A stretch of 40,358 nt of DNA from Streptomyces sp. H27-H1 (GCF_026627445.1 NZ_JAPNLJ010000056.1:1-40358), one strand, 5' to 3'; positions 7,185 through 14,644 are shown, numbered from the stretch's first letter. Numbers and translations: made by a program. The notes: generated by a model not told the origin, from the sequence alone.

Positions 7185-8168
7185 TCATGCGCAGGGGAAC
7201 GTGCGGGCGGCGGCGTCCGCTGTGGCTCGATGCGCGCGGAACTGCTCCTGTACGAGGGCGATGGCGGAGTCCAGCGGGAAGATGTCGCGGGTGACGAGCT
7301 GTTCGTCGTTGTCGGCTCCGACTGGATGCCAGTAGACGCCTTCGGCGGTGATGGTGACCTCGGGTATCAGCGTTTCCACGGTGAGTTCCAGGCCACTGTC
7401 GGCGGCGCCCTGGCGGGCGAGGGGCCGGACCACCTGGTGCCGTTGCGGGATGCCCAGCGAATCGAGGAAGGACCGGAGCTCGTTCTCCTCGCTGCGGTCA
7501 TCGGTGGTGAGCGTGGCGGCTACCCGCACGATGAAGCCCTCATCGAGGGCGGTGTGAATGCCGGCGACTGCCTTGGCCCACGTGCCCTTGCCGCGGTGGG
7601 CGTCGTGGAGGTCCGCGGTGGCGGAGTCGAGGCTGATCTGGAGGGTGAGCCGGTCGCGAGGCATGGCCTGAAGTGTCTGGAGCCGGTGTCCGCGGAAGAG
7701 CATGCCGTTGGTGAGGAGGGTGGTGGGCAGTGCGGCGGTGCAGTCGGCGACGATCTGGCCGAGGTCGGGAAGGATGAACGGTTCGCCGCCGGTGAGCAGG
7801 ATCTCGCGGACTCCGGCGGCGGGGGCGGCCTTCGCGATCTCCCGTACCCGGTCCACTCCGAGGGCGCGTCGCTCTGCCTTGGGCGAGGAGCGTGCGCAGC
7901 AGTAGTCGCAGGCGAGGTTGCAGTCGAAGTTGGTGTAGAGCCACAGGCGTGCGCCGGGGCGGCGGTCGGCGGGAAGGTCTGAGATCGGATCCGCCGGGCG
8001 TCCTCGCCGGATCGTGACGCTGGTGTGGTCGGCGGCTATGAGTGTGTTGCCGGTGCGGGCGCACCATGCTGCGGCCAGGTCGGCTTCGTCCGGCGAGTGG
8101 AGTGGGATCGTGATGGTGTCTCCCTCCGCCAGGGCGGAGGTTTTCTCGATGAGTTCGAGGATCACCAT
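7185..8168 (-). CDS. Radical SAM protein with N-terminal TusA-like domain
   Basis: 327 residues. The first 60 (VILELIEKTSALAEGDTITI, then AAWCARTGNTLI, ending VTIRRG) follow the beta-alpha-beta pattern of TusA/SirA sulfur carriers, but the Cys-Pro motif is absent: the codons before the start read Thr-Pro. The rest is a radical SAM core with a [4Fe-4S] motif CNLACDYC (CX3CX2C) and ILLTGGEP for S-adenosylmethionine binding, then TTLLTNG and LQISLDS. There is no SPASM cysteine cluster, though the chain ends FPCA. The ATG overlaps the TGA of the upstream gene (ATGGTGA), so translation is coupled. It is the last gene of the five-gene operon. The substrate is unknown; a carrier-like domain suggests binding of a partner or a sulfur species. 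Confidence 0.8.
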   Translation of the reverse strand: MVILELIEKTSALAEGDTITIPLHSPDEADLAAAWCARTGNTLIAADHTSVTIRRGRPADPISDLPADRRPGARLWLYTNFDCNLACDYCCARSSPKAERRALGVDRVREIAKAAPAAGVREILLTGGEPFILPDLGQIVADCTAALPTTLLTNGMLFRGHRLQTLQAMPRDRLTLQISLDSATADLHDAHRGKGTWAKAVAGIHTALDEGFIVRVAATLTTDDRSEENELRSFLDSLGIPQRHQVVRPLARQGAADSGLELTVETLIPEVTITAEGVYWHPVGADNDEQLVTRDIFPLDSAIALVQEQFRAHRATADAAARTFPCA

Positions 8169-8971
8169 CGGGGTGCGATGTCCTGTTCTTCGACGGCTTG
8201 GAAGAGGTCGGTGTAGCCGTCGAGTTCGGGGGCCACCCAGCGGGTGAGTCCTTCGAGTTCCAGGATGCGGCGGTGGTCGGGGTTGTCCCAGTCCATGGCC
8301 AGCAGGTGTGCGGTCCAGGCTTCGGTCCGGGCCGGATCGAGGGTGTCGAGGGCGGTGAAGTTGCAGTGGCAGTAGGCGGGGCTGGTCCAGAAGGATTCCA
8401 GGGCGCCGGGCATGAGTTCGTCGCGTCCGATGGCTTCCCAGGTGGTGATGCCGATCGCGGCGGCGTCGGCGTCGCCGTCGAGGACGGCCCGGATGGCGTC
8501 CAGTTCGCTGCGGCCGGTGTCGCCGTGTTTTCCCAGGTCGCTGTCGATGCGCAGGAGTTCCACGTCACCGTCGGTGATGCCTTCGCGGCGCAGATAGTGC
8601 AGCGGCAGGATCGCCGCCTGCGCGGAGTCACGGCTTCCCAGTGCCAGCCGTCGCCCCTTGAGGTCCGCGGGGCCGCGCAGTCCGGCTCCGGCCCGGCAGA
8701 CCAGGTGGCTGCGGAATGCCAGATCGGTGTCGCGCATGGCGAGCGCGGTGGCGTGGCCGCCGCTCTGGAGTACGGTGCGTACCCAGGCCAGGTTGGTGTT
8801 CCAGGCGATGTCGATGGTGCCGGCCAGCAGGGCGTCGACCTGGCGGCCGTAGTTGGAGAACAGGACGAAGTCCATGCCGAGGCGGGCTGTGCGGTAGTAG
8901 TCGCGGATGCCTTCCCAGATGGGCACGACGTTGGGGGTGTATGCCACCGCACCTACTACCAGCGGTTCCAT
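8162..8971 (-). CDS. PhnD/SsuA-like substrate-binding-fold protein without signal peptide
   Basis: 269 residues, ATG 8971 with GGAGAAGG close upstream. The fold is that of type 2 periplasmic binding proteins for phosphonates, sulfonates and related anions: VGAVAYTPNVVPIWEGIRDY, GRQVDALLAGTIDIAWNTNL, LKGRRLALGSRDSAQAAILP, DADAAAIGITTWEAIG. It has no signal peptide or lipobox, and there is no ABC permease or ATPase near it, so it is predicted to be cytoplasmic. It could be an enzyme or sensor using this fold, as ThiY- and NMT1-like proteins do in thiamine synthesis. It lies between the flavoprotein and the radical SAM gene in one coupled operon. Confidence 0.8.
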   Translation of the reverse strand: MEPLVVGAVAYTPNVVPIWEGIRDYYRTARLGMDFVLFSNYGRQVDALLAGTIDIAWNTNLAWVRTVLQSGGHATALAMRDTDLAFRSHLVCRAGAGLRGPADLKGRRLALGSRDSAQAAILPLHYLRREGITDGDVELLRIDSDLGKHGDTGRSELDAIRAVLDGDADAAAIGITTWEAIGRDELMPGALESFWTSPAYCHCNFTALDTLDPARTEAWTAHLLAMDWDNPDHRRILELEGLTRWVAPELDGYTDLFQAVEEQDIAPRW

Positions 8972-9009
8972 GGCCTTCTCCTCTCCCTTGGTGCTCGTGT
9001 CGTGCGGGG

Positions 9010-10134
9010 TCAGCCGAATACCGGCTGGCCGGTGATGGCCTTGCCGTAGAAGTCGTAGAGCACGTCCGCGGTGGGGGCCATGACGTGGCCTGCCCGGGCG
9101 TCGCGGAAGAACCGTTCGATGGCCAGGTGCTGGGAGAACGCGGCGCCGCCGCACACCCGCATGGCGTCGTCGGTGACGGTCAGCGCGGTGTCGTTGGCCA
9201 GGGCCTTGACCCCGAGGACGTACAGGGGGGTGTGTTCGTCGGGGGCGGCGATACTTGCCGCTGCCGTGCGCAGGTAGGCGGTTGCGGCTTCGAGCTGCAA
9301 CGAGGTGCGGGCCAGCCGGGCGCGGATCGTGGGCAGCTCGGCCAGTGTCTGGCCGGTGTGTTCCAGTCTGGCGGTGCTGGTGTGCTGCACGGCCGCCTTC
9401 AGGGCGGCCCGGGCCAGGCCCAGGGAGACGGCTGCGTTGCCTATGTTGAACCAGGGCATGACGGTCTCGGTCATCAGTGCGAACCCGGCGCCGGCCGGGC
9501 CGAGACGTGTCGCGTCCGGCGCCGTGACGTCGAACCGCATCGGCGCGGAGGCGTTGCCTCTCAGCCCAAGGCCCCGGAACGAGCCCGTGACGCTCACGCC
9601 CGGCATGCCCGCTTCCACCCCGTACAGGTCGACCGTGCCCGGATCGTCCGCCGAGAGTACGGAGGTGACGTACAGCCCCGCATGACCGGCGGAGGTCACC
9701 CAGCTCTTGTCCGCGGTGAACCGCACGTCCTCGCCGCCGTTGCGCTTGGCCTGGGAGATCGGCGCCCAGAAGTGCGAACGGGAACCGGGCTCGCTGAACG
9801 CCAGGGTGGCCAGTGTCCGGCCGGCGGCCAGGTCCGCCGTCAGGGAGGGAAGCCCGGGCGGTGGGGCGGCCAGCGCCGTCATGGCACCGCAGACGTGCAT
9901 CAGGTAGACCATGGCTGTCGAACCGCAGACCTCCGCCAGCTCGCCCGTGACATGGGCGAACTCCTGAGGGCCGGCGCCCAGCCCTCCGCCCCGCTCGGGC
10001 AGGGTCAGGCCCAGCAGGCCGCAGGCGGCCAGAGCCGACACCGCCTCCACGGGGAAACGGCCATCCGCGTCCACGTGGGCGGCGTGCTCGCCGGCAACGG
10101 TCAGAACCGGCTTCAGCGTGCTGTCCAGGTTCAT
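9010..10134 (-). CDS. Acyl-CoA dehydrogenase-like flavoprotein
   Basis: 374 residues, normal for the family. It has the helical N-terminal domain (ALAACGLLGLTLPERGGGLG), the middle beta domain with FSEPGSRSHFW and WVTSAGHAGLYV for flavin contact, and a C-terminal helical domain ending MRVCGGAAFSQHLAIERFF then RDARAG. The usual EGT segment and catalytic Glu context of true acyl-CoA dehydrogenases are replaced by HVMAPTADVLYDFYGKAITG. The family also contains flavin monooxygenases such as DszC and SfnB that attack sulfur compounds, so an oxygenase role is possible but unproven. Its ATG overlaps the upstream stop (ATGA). It is the third gene of the operon. Confidence 0.8.
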   Translation of the reverse strand: MNLDSTLKPVLTVAGEHAAHVDADGRFPVEAVSALAACGLLGLTLPERGGGLGAGPQEFAHVTGELAEVCGSTAMVYLMHVCGAMTALAAPPPGLPSLTADLAAGRTLATLAFSEPGSRSHFWAPISQAKRNGGEDVRFTADKSWVTSAGHAGLYVTSVLSADDPGTVDLYGVEAGMPGVSVTGSFRGLGLRGNASAPMRFDVTAPDATRLGPAGAGFALMTETVMPWFNIGNAAVSLGLARAALKAAVQHTSTARLEHTGQTLAELPTIRARLARTSLQLEAATAYLRTAAASIAAPDEHTPLYVLGVKALANDTALTVTDDAMRVCGGAAFSQHLAIERFFRDARAGHVMAPTADVLYDFYGKAITGQPVFG

Positions 10135-10547
10135 GGGGAACCAGGCCTTCCTGGGGAAGATGCCGTAGGGGCGGTAGGGGCAGGTGCGCGGGTCTGTGGC
10201 ACGGGGGCAAAGCCGAGAGCGAGCAGACCCACGGCGAAAGCGAGGAGCAGGGCCACGGTCGAGCCGTCGCCGCCGAGCAGGTTCGTATCGGTCCACCCGA
10301 TCTGGACCAGCTGCAGGACGGCGGCCGCAAGGAACCCTGCCCCGGCCAGGACGATCAGCACCCGCACCCCCGAGAGCCCCGCGGCGACCGTCAGGCAAGC
10401 CAGGACCAACACGACCAGCGTGCCCGTCCCGCCGAGCGTGACGAGCTCCCATGGGGGCGCGTCCGCGATCCCCAGTACGGTGCTCGCCGCGGCTCCCAGT
10501 CCCAGACCGGCCGCTGTCCTTGCCGTCGCTGCGGATGGTGCCTTCAC
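10131..10547 (-). CDS. Small four-helix membrane protein
   Basis: 138 residues from GTG 10547, which has GAGGAGG six bases upstream. This start removes a poor N-terminal extension of the open frame. Four hydrophobic segments lie near residues 10-29, 36-60, 63-86 and 98-118, with a Pro/Ala/Thr-rich tail. There is no recognisable motif. It starts 20 bases after the DoxD-like gene and its TGA overlaps the next ATG, so it is part of the coupled operon and probably pairs with the DoxD-like protein in the membrane. I do not recognise the family. Confidence 0.75.
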   Translation of the reverse strand: MKAPSAATARTAAGLGLGAAASTVLGIADAPPWELVTLGGTGTLVVLVLACLTVAAGLSGVRVLIVLAGAGFLAAAVLQLVQIGWTDTNLLGGDGSTVALLLAFAVGLLALGFAPVPQTRAPAPTAPTASSPGRPGSP

Positions 10548-10566
10548 CGGCTGCCTCCTCGAACCG

Positions 10567-11118
10567 TTACGACGCGACCAGCAGCAGGCGTGAGAACCGG
10601 CCGCGGCGCTGCCTCCAGAGGGGGCGCAGCGCAGCATCGACGCCGTAGGCGCGGCCCGCGGCGGTGGCCAGCAGCGCCAGGTGCGCGACGTACATCAGGA
10701 AGTAGGCCCAGAACCACTCGTTCGGCGTGTTCAGGACCGAGAATGTGATCGCGGTCGTCTGCGCCAGCCCCACCAGTGCCCAGAACCGGGTCGCCAGGCC
10801 CACCAGCAGAAACGCGCCGAGACATGCCTCGACGGCGAAGGCACCCCAGGCGAACACCGCGAAATGGGGGATGATCACGTGATCGACCAGCCACGCCCAC
10901 GGAGCGAAGACTTCATGCTCGGTCCCGTTCAGCGTCCAGGCGTACAGGTCACGCGACGGGACGGACTTGTTGCCGAAGTCCGGCGGATGCTTCCACGCAA
11001 GATTCTGAATCCACAGCAGACCGACGACAACACGGCAGACAGCCAGCAGCACACGGGAAAGCCGGGAAGATCCCAGGGGCTCTGCACCGTGTATCACGGA
11101 CTCGTTGGTCACGTCCAT
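10567..11118 (-). CDS. DoxD/DoxX-like membrane protein
   Basis: 183 residues and four predicted membrane helices. The order fits the DoxD part of thiosulfate:quinone oxidoreductase and the wider DoxX family: a first helix with RVVVGLLWIQNLAWKHPPDF, a periplasmic segment, then FAWGAFAVEACLGAFLLVGL with ATRFWALVGLAQTT, and NEWFWAYFLMYVAHLALL. DoxD proteins take electrons from sulfur compounds to quinone, while DoxX relatives work in redox stress complexes. It is the first gene of the minus-strand operon that ends at 7185. ATG 11118 has only a weak AAGG before it. The actual substrate is not shown by the sequence. Confidence 0.75.
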   Translation of the reverse strand: MDVTNESVIHGAEPLGSSRLSRVLLAVCRVVVGLLWIQNLAWKHPPDFGNKSVPSRDLYAWTLNGTEHEVFAPWAWLVDHVIIPHFAVFAWGAFAVEACLGAFLLVGLATRFWALVGLAQTTAITFSVLNTPNEWFWAYFLMYVAHLALLATAAGRAYGVDAALRPLWRQRRGRFSRLLLVAS

Positions 11119-11370
11119 GCCGAGGACCTTCGTTCTTGCATCACGGAGCTAGAAATTCATCCGATGCCGTAGATCCATTGACTCACGACGCCGCGTGCCC
11201 CGCAAAACCACCCGGAGCCCAGCCGGGACGAAGCAAGAACGGGATGCGAGGTCGCCGGCAGGGAAGGACCATGGTTCAAGGACACACGGCTTCGCCGGGA
11301 GACCACGGTCCGACGCGCCCTGCCCGGCAGCGGGGGCCACACGCCGCCGGCCCCGGATCACGGCGATCCA

Positions 11371-11547
11371 GACCCCGTGGTCACTTGCGCGTACCGGCTG
11401 GGCTGCGTACGGCACATCACCGCGTACTCGCAGTGGCTGGCCGACGAGCTGGGCTGGTCGGCCCAGACCGGTTTCGCCGAGGGGATGGCGGAGTTTGCGC
11501 GCAGCAGACCGCGAGACTCGGAGGCCCAAGATGTCCGTGCTTCGTAA
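11371..11547 (+). pseudogene. C-terminal remnant of NAD-dependent sugar epimerase
   Basis: A 58-residue open stretch reads DPVVTCAYRLGCVRHITAYS then WLADELGWSAQTGFAEGMAE, ending at TAA 11545-11547. It matches the C-terminal end of extended short-chain epimerases/dehydratases, where a GDVRH motif precedes ELGW. The N-terminal NAD-binding domain is missing. The end overlaps the ATG of the glycosyltransferase gene by 17 bases, as expected if the epimerase was once first in that operon. The 250 bases before it (11119-11370) hold no recognisable gene and must contain the promoter of the minus-strand operon. Confidence 0.6.
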
Positions 11548-12238
11548 GGACCAGCTGACGGTGGACGTCGTACTCCCCTGCCTGAACGAAGCCGTGGCCC
11601 TGCCCTGGGTCCTTGAGCGCATCCCGCCCGACTGGCGTCCGATCGTCGTAGACAACGGCTCGTCCGACGGATCCGCTGAGATCGCCGCGGCGCTCGGCGC
11701 CACGGTGGTGTACGAGCCGCGGGGCGGCTTCGGCTTCGCCTGTCACGCCGGGCTGCTGGCTGCGGACGCGGACATCGTCTGCTTCTGCGACTGCGACGCC
11801 TCGCTGGATCCCAGCCTGTTGCCCGCCCTGGTAGGCGAAGTGGCGGACGACCGGTTTGATTTGGCATTAGGCCGACGGCGGCCGCAGACGCGTGGGGCCT
11901 GGCCCGTGCACGCCCGGGCCGCCAATCTGGCGCTCTCCCGGATGGTGCACCGGCGTACCGGGCTGCGACTGCACGATCTGGGGCCGATGCGTGCGGCTCG
12001 GCGGGAGCCCCTGCTCGCCCTCGCTCTGACTGACCGGCGAAGCGGCTATCCCCTGCAGATGGTTGTCCGCGCCGCCGACGCGGGCTGGCGGGTCTGCGAA
12101 CTCGATGTTCCGTATCGGCGCCGGACCGGGAGGTCGAAGGTCACAGGGACCTGGCGTGGCACCTGGCAGGCCGTGCAGGACATGCACGCAGTGCTCGCGC
12201 AGCCGCCGGTGGCCGCACCCGGGGCAGGTGCCCGGTGA
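11531..12238 (+). CDS. Family 2 glycosyltransferase
   Basis: 235 residues, ATG 11531 behind GGAG. It is a GT-A fold enzyme that uses a nucleotide or lipid-phosphate sugar: VDVVLPCLNEAVALPWVLER, IVVDNGSSDGSAEIA, and a metal-binding DxD-like segment in VCFCDCDASLDP. It continues with LALGRRRPQTRG, the acceptor-side motif LHDLGPMRAARREPLL, and the C-terminal VPYRRRTGRSKVTGTWRGTW. This arrangement is close to dolichyl-phosphate-mannose-synthase-like enzymes without membrane segments. The next gene overlaps it by GTGA, and the two are commonly paired in Streptomyces. Confidence 0.9.
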   Translation: MSVLRKDQLTVDVVLPCLNEAVALPWVLERIPPDWRPIVVDNGSSDGSAEIAAALGATVVYEPRGGFGFACHAGLLAADADIVCFCDCDASLDPSLLPALVGEVADDRFDLALGRRRPQTRGAWPVHARAANLALSRMVHRRTGLRLHDLGPMRAARREPLLALALTDRRSGYPLQMVVRAADAGWRVCELDVPYRRRTGRSKVTGTWRGTWQAVQDMHAVLAQPPVAAPGAGAR

Positions 12239-12867
12239 CCACGCTGCTCGTCATCGCCAAGGCGCCAGTGCCCGGTCGAGTAAAGACCCGGCTCACCCCG
12301 CCCTACTCGCCTGCGGAAGCCGCGCGCCTCGCCGAGGCCGCGCTCGCCGACACTCTCGCGATGGTCGCCGCGGCGCCGGTACGGCGGCGTGTTCTGGTAC
12401 TCGAAGGCGCCCCCGGCGGCTGGCTGCCGCCGGGAATCGAGGTGGTGGCGCAAAGCACCGGCCCGCTGAGCGAACGGCTGGCCGCAGCCTTCGGGCTGTG
12501 TTCCGAACCTGCCGTACTGATCGCCATGGACACCCCGCAAGTCACCCCCGACGACCTCGCCCCGGCCCTGGCTGCGGACGCCTGGCAGGATTGCGACGCG
12601 TGGTTCGGCCCGGCGGTCGACGGCGGCTTCTGGGCGCTGGGCCTGGCCGAGCCCGATCCGGAGCTGGTACGCGGAGTCCCCACGTCTTCACCCGAGATCG
12701 GCGCCGTGCAGCGGCAGCGACTCACCGACGCCGGGCTGGTGGTGCGCGATCTACCAGTGATGCGCGACGTTGACACCGCGGCCGATGCGCGACTGGTGGC
12801 GGCCGAGGCCCCGCACACCCGCTTCGCCGCAACGCTGGCCGAGCTGGGGCGAACCGGGGCACGATAG
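12235..12867 (+). CDS. DUF2064 / CofC-like nucleotidyl or glycosyl transferase
   Basis: 210 residues, GTG 12235 overlapping the upstream stop. Motifs are TTLLVIAKAPVPGRVKTRLT (nucleotide loop), LIAMDTPQVTPDDLAPAL (metal-binding Asp), FGPAVDGGFWALGL and RDVDTAADA near the end. These mark the DUF2064 family, named by its genome context as a radical-SAM/selenodomain-associated transferase and related in fold to CofC/MobA-like transferases. The reaction is not established. Its pairing with the GT2 gene, and the radical SAM operon that starts about 400 bases upstream on the other strand, make a functional link worth considering. Confidence 0.85.
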   Translation: MTTLLVIAKAPVPGRVKTRLTPPYSPAEAARLAEAALADTLAMVAAAPVRRRVLVLEGAPGGWLPPGIEVVAQSTGPLSERLAAAFGLCSEPAVLIAMDTPQVTPDDLAPALAADAWQDCDAWFGPAVDGGFWALGLAEPDPELVRGVPTSSPEIGAVQRQRLTDAGLVVRDLPVMRDVDTAADARLVAAEAPHTRFAATLAELGRTGAR

Positions 12868-13245
12868 CCGCCGACGTCTACCTGTCCGTCCCCCGAGATA
12901 GCCGAACTGCTCGAGTTCTCGGAAAGGGCACCCGCGGGCAAGTGCCCGCACGCAGGCGGTCTCCGCCTCGCCCAGGAACCGGGGCGGTGCCCGTCGCGCG
13001 GGTACCTCGATGACACGCGCTCGGACTGTCAGGCAGATCCCTCGACGGCCGCACTGTCCGCGATCCGGGCGCCGCTTCCGATGCCGGCCTTCGGCACGTC
13101 AAGGACGAGGACGTGGCCCGGCTGGTCCCCGGACTCGACGACGAGGATGGCACAGTCACCGAACCGTAAGCACCCTCCCCACCGACACGGCCCGCCGCCC
13201 GGCCCACAGTTCAGCCGACCCCGACCTCCAGGATCTACCCCTTCC
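12868..13245. other. Intergenic region with possible gene remnant
   Basis: 378 bases. One plus-strand frame ends in a plausible peptide tail (GRTVRDPGAASDAGLRHVKD, then EDVARLVPGL, ending TVTEP at about 13169) without a start; I do not recognise it. The last bases before its stop (GTCACCGAACCGTAAG, 13156-13171) also occur at 5301-5316 ahead of the other thioredoxin-like gene. They look like the left edge of the duplicated segment or a shared control site. Weak hairpins lie near 12893-12922 and 12934-12949. Confidence 0.4.
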
Positions 13246-13818
13246 ATGCGTGCCCGCCTCATCCTCCCCGGCCTCATGGCCGCCACCGCACTGACCCTGG
13301 CCAGTTGCGGCGCTCAGGACAACGTCTCCTCCCAAGGTGCGGCGGATACAGCCCGTCCCGCGGCCTCCGGCTCCTCCGCGTCGGCCGGTGCGCAGCCGGG
13401 GACCTCTGCGGGCCCCCGAGGCGCTGCGATTCACCGGCACGACCGCGGAAGGCCGGCCTTCGACGCAGCGACCTTGGCGGGCAAGTCCACCGTGCTGTGG
13501 TTCTGGGCCCCGTGGTGCCCCACCTGCAAAGCCCAGGGGACCGAAACCGCCAGGGTCGCCACCCAATGCCAGGGCAAGGCGAACGTCATCGGGGTGGCCG
13601 GACTCGACAAGTCGCAGGCAATGAGGGACTTCGTCACCAACACGAGGGTCGGTGCCTTCCCGAACCTGTCCAACAAGGCCGGGGAAATCTGGAAGAAGTT
13701 CAAAATCACTCAGCAGAGCTTCTACGTGATCCTCGAGAAGGACGGCAAGACCGCCTTCACCGGCAATCTCCCCGCCGGCAAGGGACTCGCCGACAAGCTC
13801 ACCCCGCTCGTGGGCTGA
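13246..13818 (+). CDS. TlpA/DsbE-like thioredoxin-fold lipoprotein, second copy
   Basis: 190 residues, ATG 13246. It is clearly a paralogue of the protein at 5391: a lipobox with Cys21 (LASC), a Ser/Ala linker, VLWFWAPWCPTCKAQGTE with active-site Cys91 and Cys94, GVAGLDKSQAMRDFV, and an almost identical C-terminal half. Residues 56-70 do not match. The family sequence PEALRFTGTTAEGR is present in the +1 frame over 13415-13456, so two compensating frameshifts have scrambled 15 residues just before the fold begins. The catalytic motif is intact, but folding may be impaired. Its CcdA partner downstream is broken, so this copy is probably decaying. Confidence 0.8.
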   Translation: MRARLILPGLMAATALTLASCGAQDNVSSQGAADTARPAASGSSASAGAQPGTSAGPRGAAIHRHDRGRPAFDAATLAGKSTVLWFWAPWCPTCKAQGTETARVATQCQGKANVIGVAGLDKSQAMRDFVTNTRVGAFPNLSNKAGEIWKKFKITQQSFYVILEKDGKTAFTGNLPAGKGLADKLTPLVG

Positions 13819-13823
13819 CCGCG

Positions 13824-14262
13824 GTGTCCGAACTGCCCCTCGCCCTGACCTCGCCATCGTGGTCTCCACATTCCGCAGCGGCTCCACTCTCGAAGGCATC
13901 ACCCTGTTCACGGCGTACGCGGTGGGAACGGGCCTGATCGTCGGCGCCGGCACACTCTCCGTCGCGCTCACCCGCACCGCCCGCATGGGCCGGCTGCGCC
14001 ACCTCGGCTCGGTCGACTCCCGCCTCGGCTGTGTGCCCTGCTGCCCCTGGTCGGCGGATGCGTCGCGTACTACGGCTGGTACGAGATCCGCGTTCTGCTC
14101 GACCTTCAGACCACCGACCCCGTCTTCGACGCCGCCAGCACCGTTCAGCAGTTCATCGCCAGCCTGCTGGATGGCATCGGCGTCCCCCGTGATGTCCGCG
14201 GCCTTCGTCACGCTGCTGCTCACTGCCGTTGCGCTGCGCCGCCGTCGGCACGGCCAAGACCG
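13824..14262 (+). pseudogene. CcdA-like protein, internally deleted and frameshifted
   Basis: GTG 13824 starts VSELPLAL, matching the beginning of the CcdA copy at 5985. The next sense stretch, IVVSTFRSGSTLEGITLFTA, corresponds to residue 147 onward of that copy, so about 420 bases including both catalytic Cys are gone (junction near 13847). A further shift near 14030 moves the frame from LGSVDSRLG to the family sequence YYGWYEIR, and another follows near 14180. It cannot encode a working electron-transfer protein. The residue order proves that the lipoprotein/CcdA pair was duplicated as a unit. Confidence 0.85.
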
Positions 14263-14305
14263 TACGCAGGCATATCGGGCAGCGCCACCGCGGCTCGGCG
14301 CGGAG

Positions 14306-14332
14306 TTGACAGGCGCCGAAGTCGCCTGTCAA
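14306..14332. terminator. Terminator-like hairpin
   Basis: A perfect 10-bp stem (TTGACAGGCG with its complement at 14323-14332) around a 7-base loop. It lies between the end of the broken CcdA gene and the minus-strand merB remnant. Confidence 0.55.
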
Positions 14333-14333
14333 C

Positions 14334-14644
14334 AGCGGCCGGATGGCGCTCGCGCGGAGAGGATCTGCTCGACGACGGGCTGTCCGATTTCTGGGCGCCG
14401 GGGTGTTCGGCGAGCCAGTCCTTCGCGGCGTCGGCGCTGGCAAAGAAGTGGACCTGGTCGCAGAAGGATGCGCGGACCGAGGACGGCGCGCCGGGGATGA
14501 GCAGGGAGACGACGGCGCCGGCCGGCTCCACGACGATGGGCCCGTGGGCGTGACGGTGAGGCGGACCGGCTCCCCGGTGGCCCGGCACGGGGAGGTCTCC
14601 TTCGCGGTGTGACCGAGGACGGCGGGAAACGCAATCACGGCCAT
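14334..14644 (-). pseudogene. merB: Organomercurial lyase (MerB) remnant
   Basis: The minus strand gives VLGHTAKETSPCRATGEPVR then LTVTPTGP. After a frameshift in a GGGCCC run near 14540 it gives VVEPAGAVVSLLIPGAPSSV then RASFCDQVHFFASADAAKDW. ASFCxxVHFFAS with its Cys is the C-terminal active-site motif of alkylmercury lyase, which cleaves the carbon-mercury bond, and SPCxATG is the conserved inner Cys region. The N-terminal half with the WCALD catalytic motif is absent, and a further shift disrupts the end. No merR, merA or merT is in the window. This is a relic of a mercury-resistance locus. Confidence 0.75.

Noticed and set aside
8716..10593. 625-codon open frame on the plus strand
   Set aside because: It lies opposite the ACAD-like and binding-protein genes and has low-complexity composition typical of GC-rich shadow frames.
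12934..12949. GCGGGCA/TGCCCGC hairpin
   Set aside because: The 2-base centre makes it a weak, strained hairpin; such short GC dyads are common by chance at this base composition.
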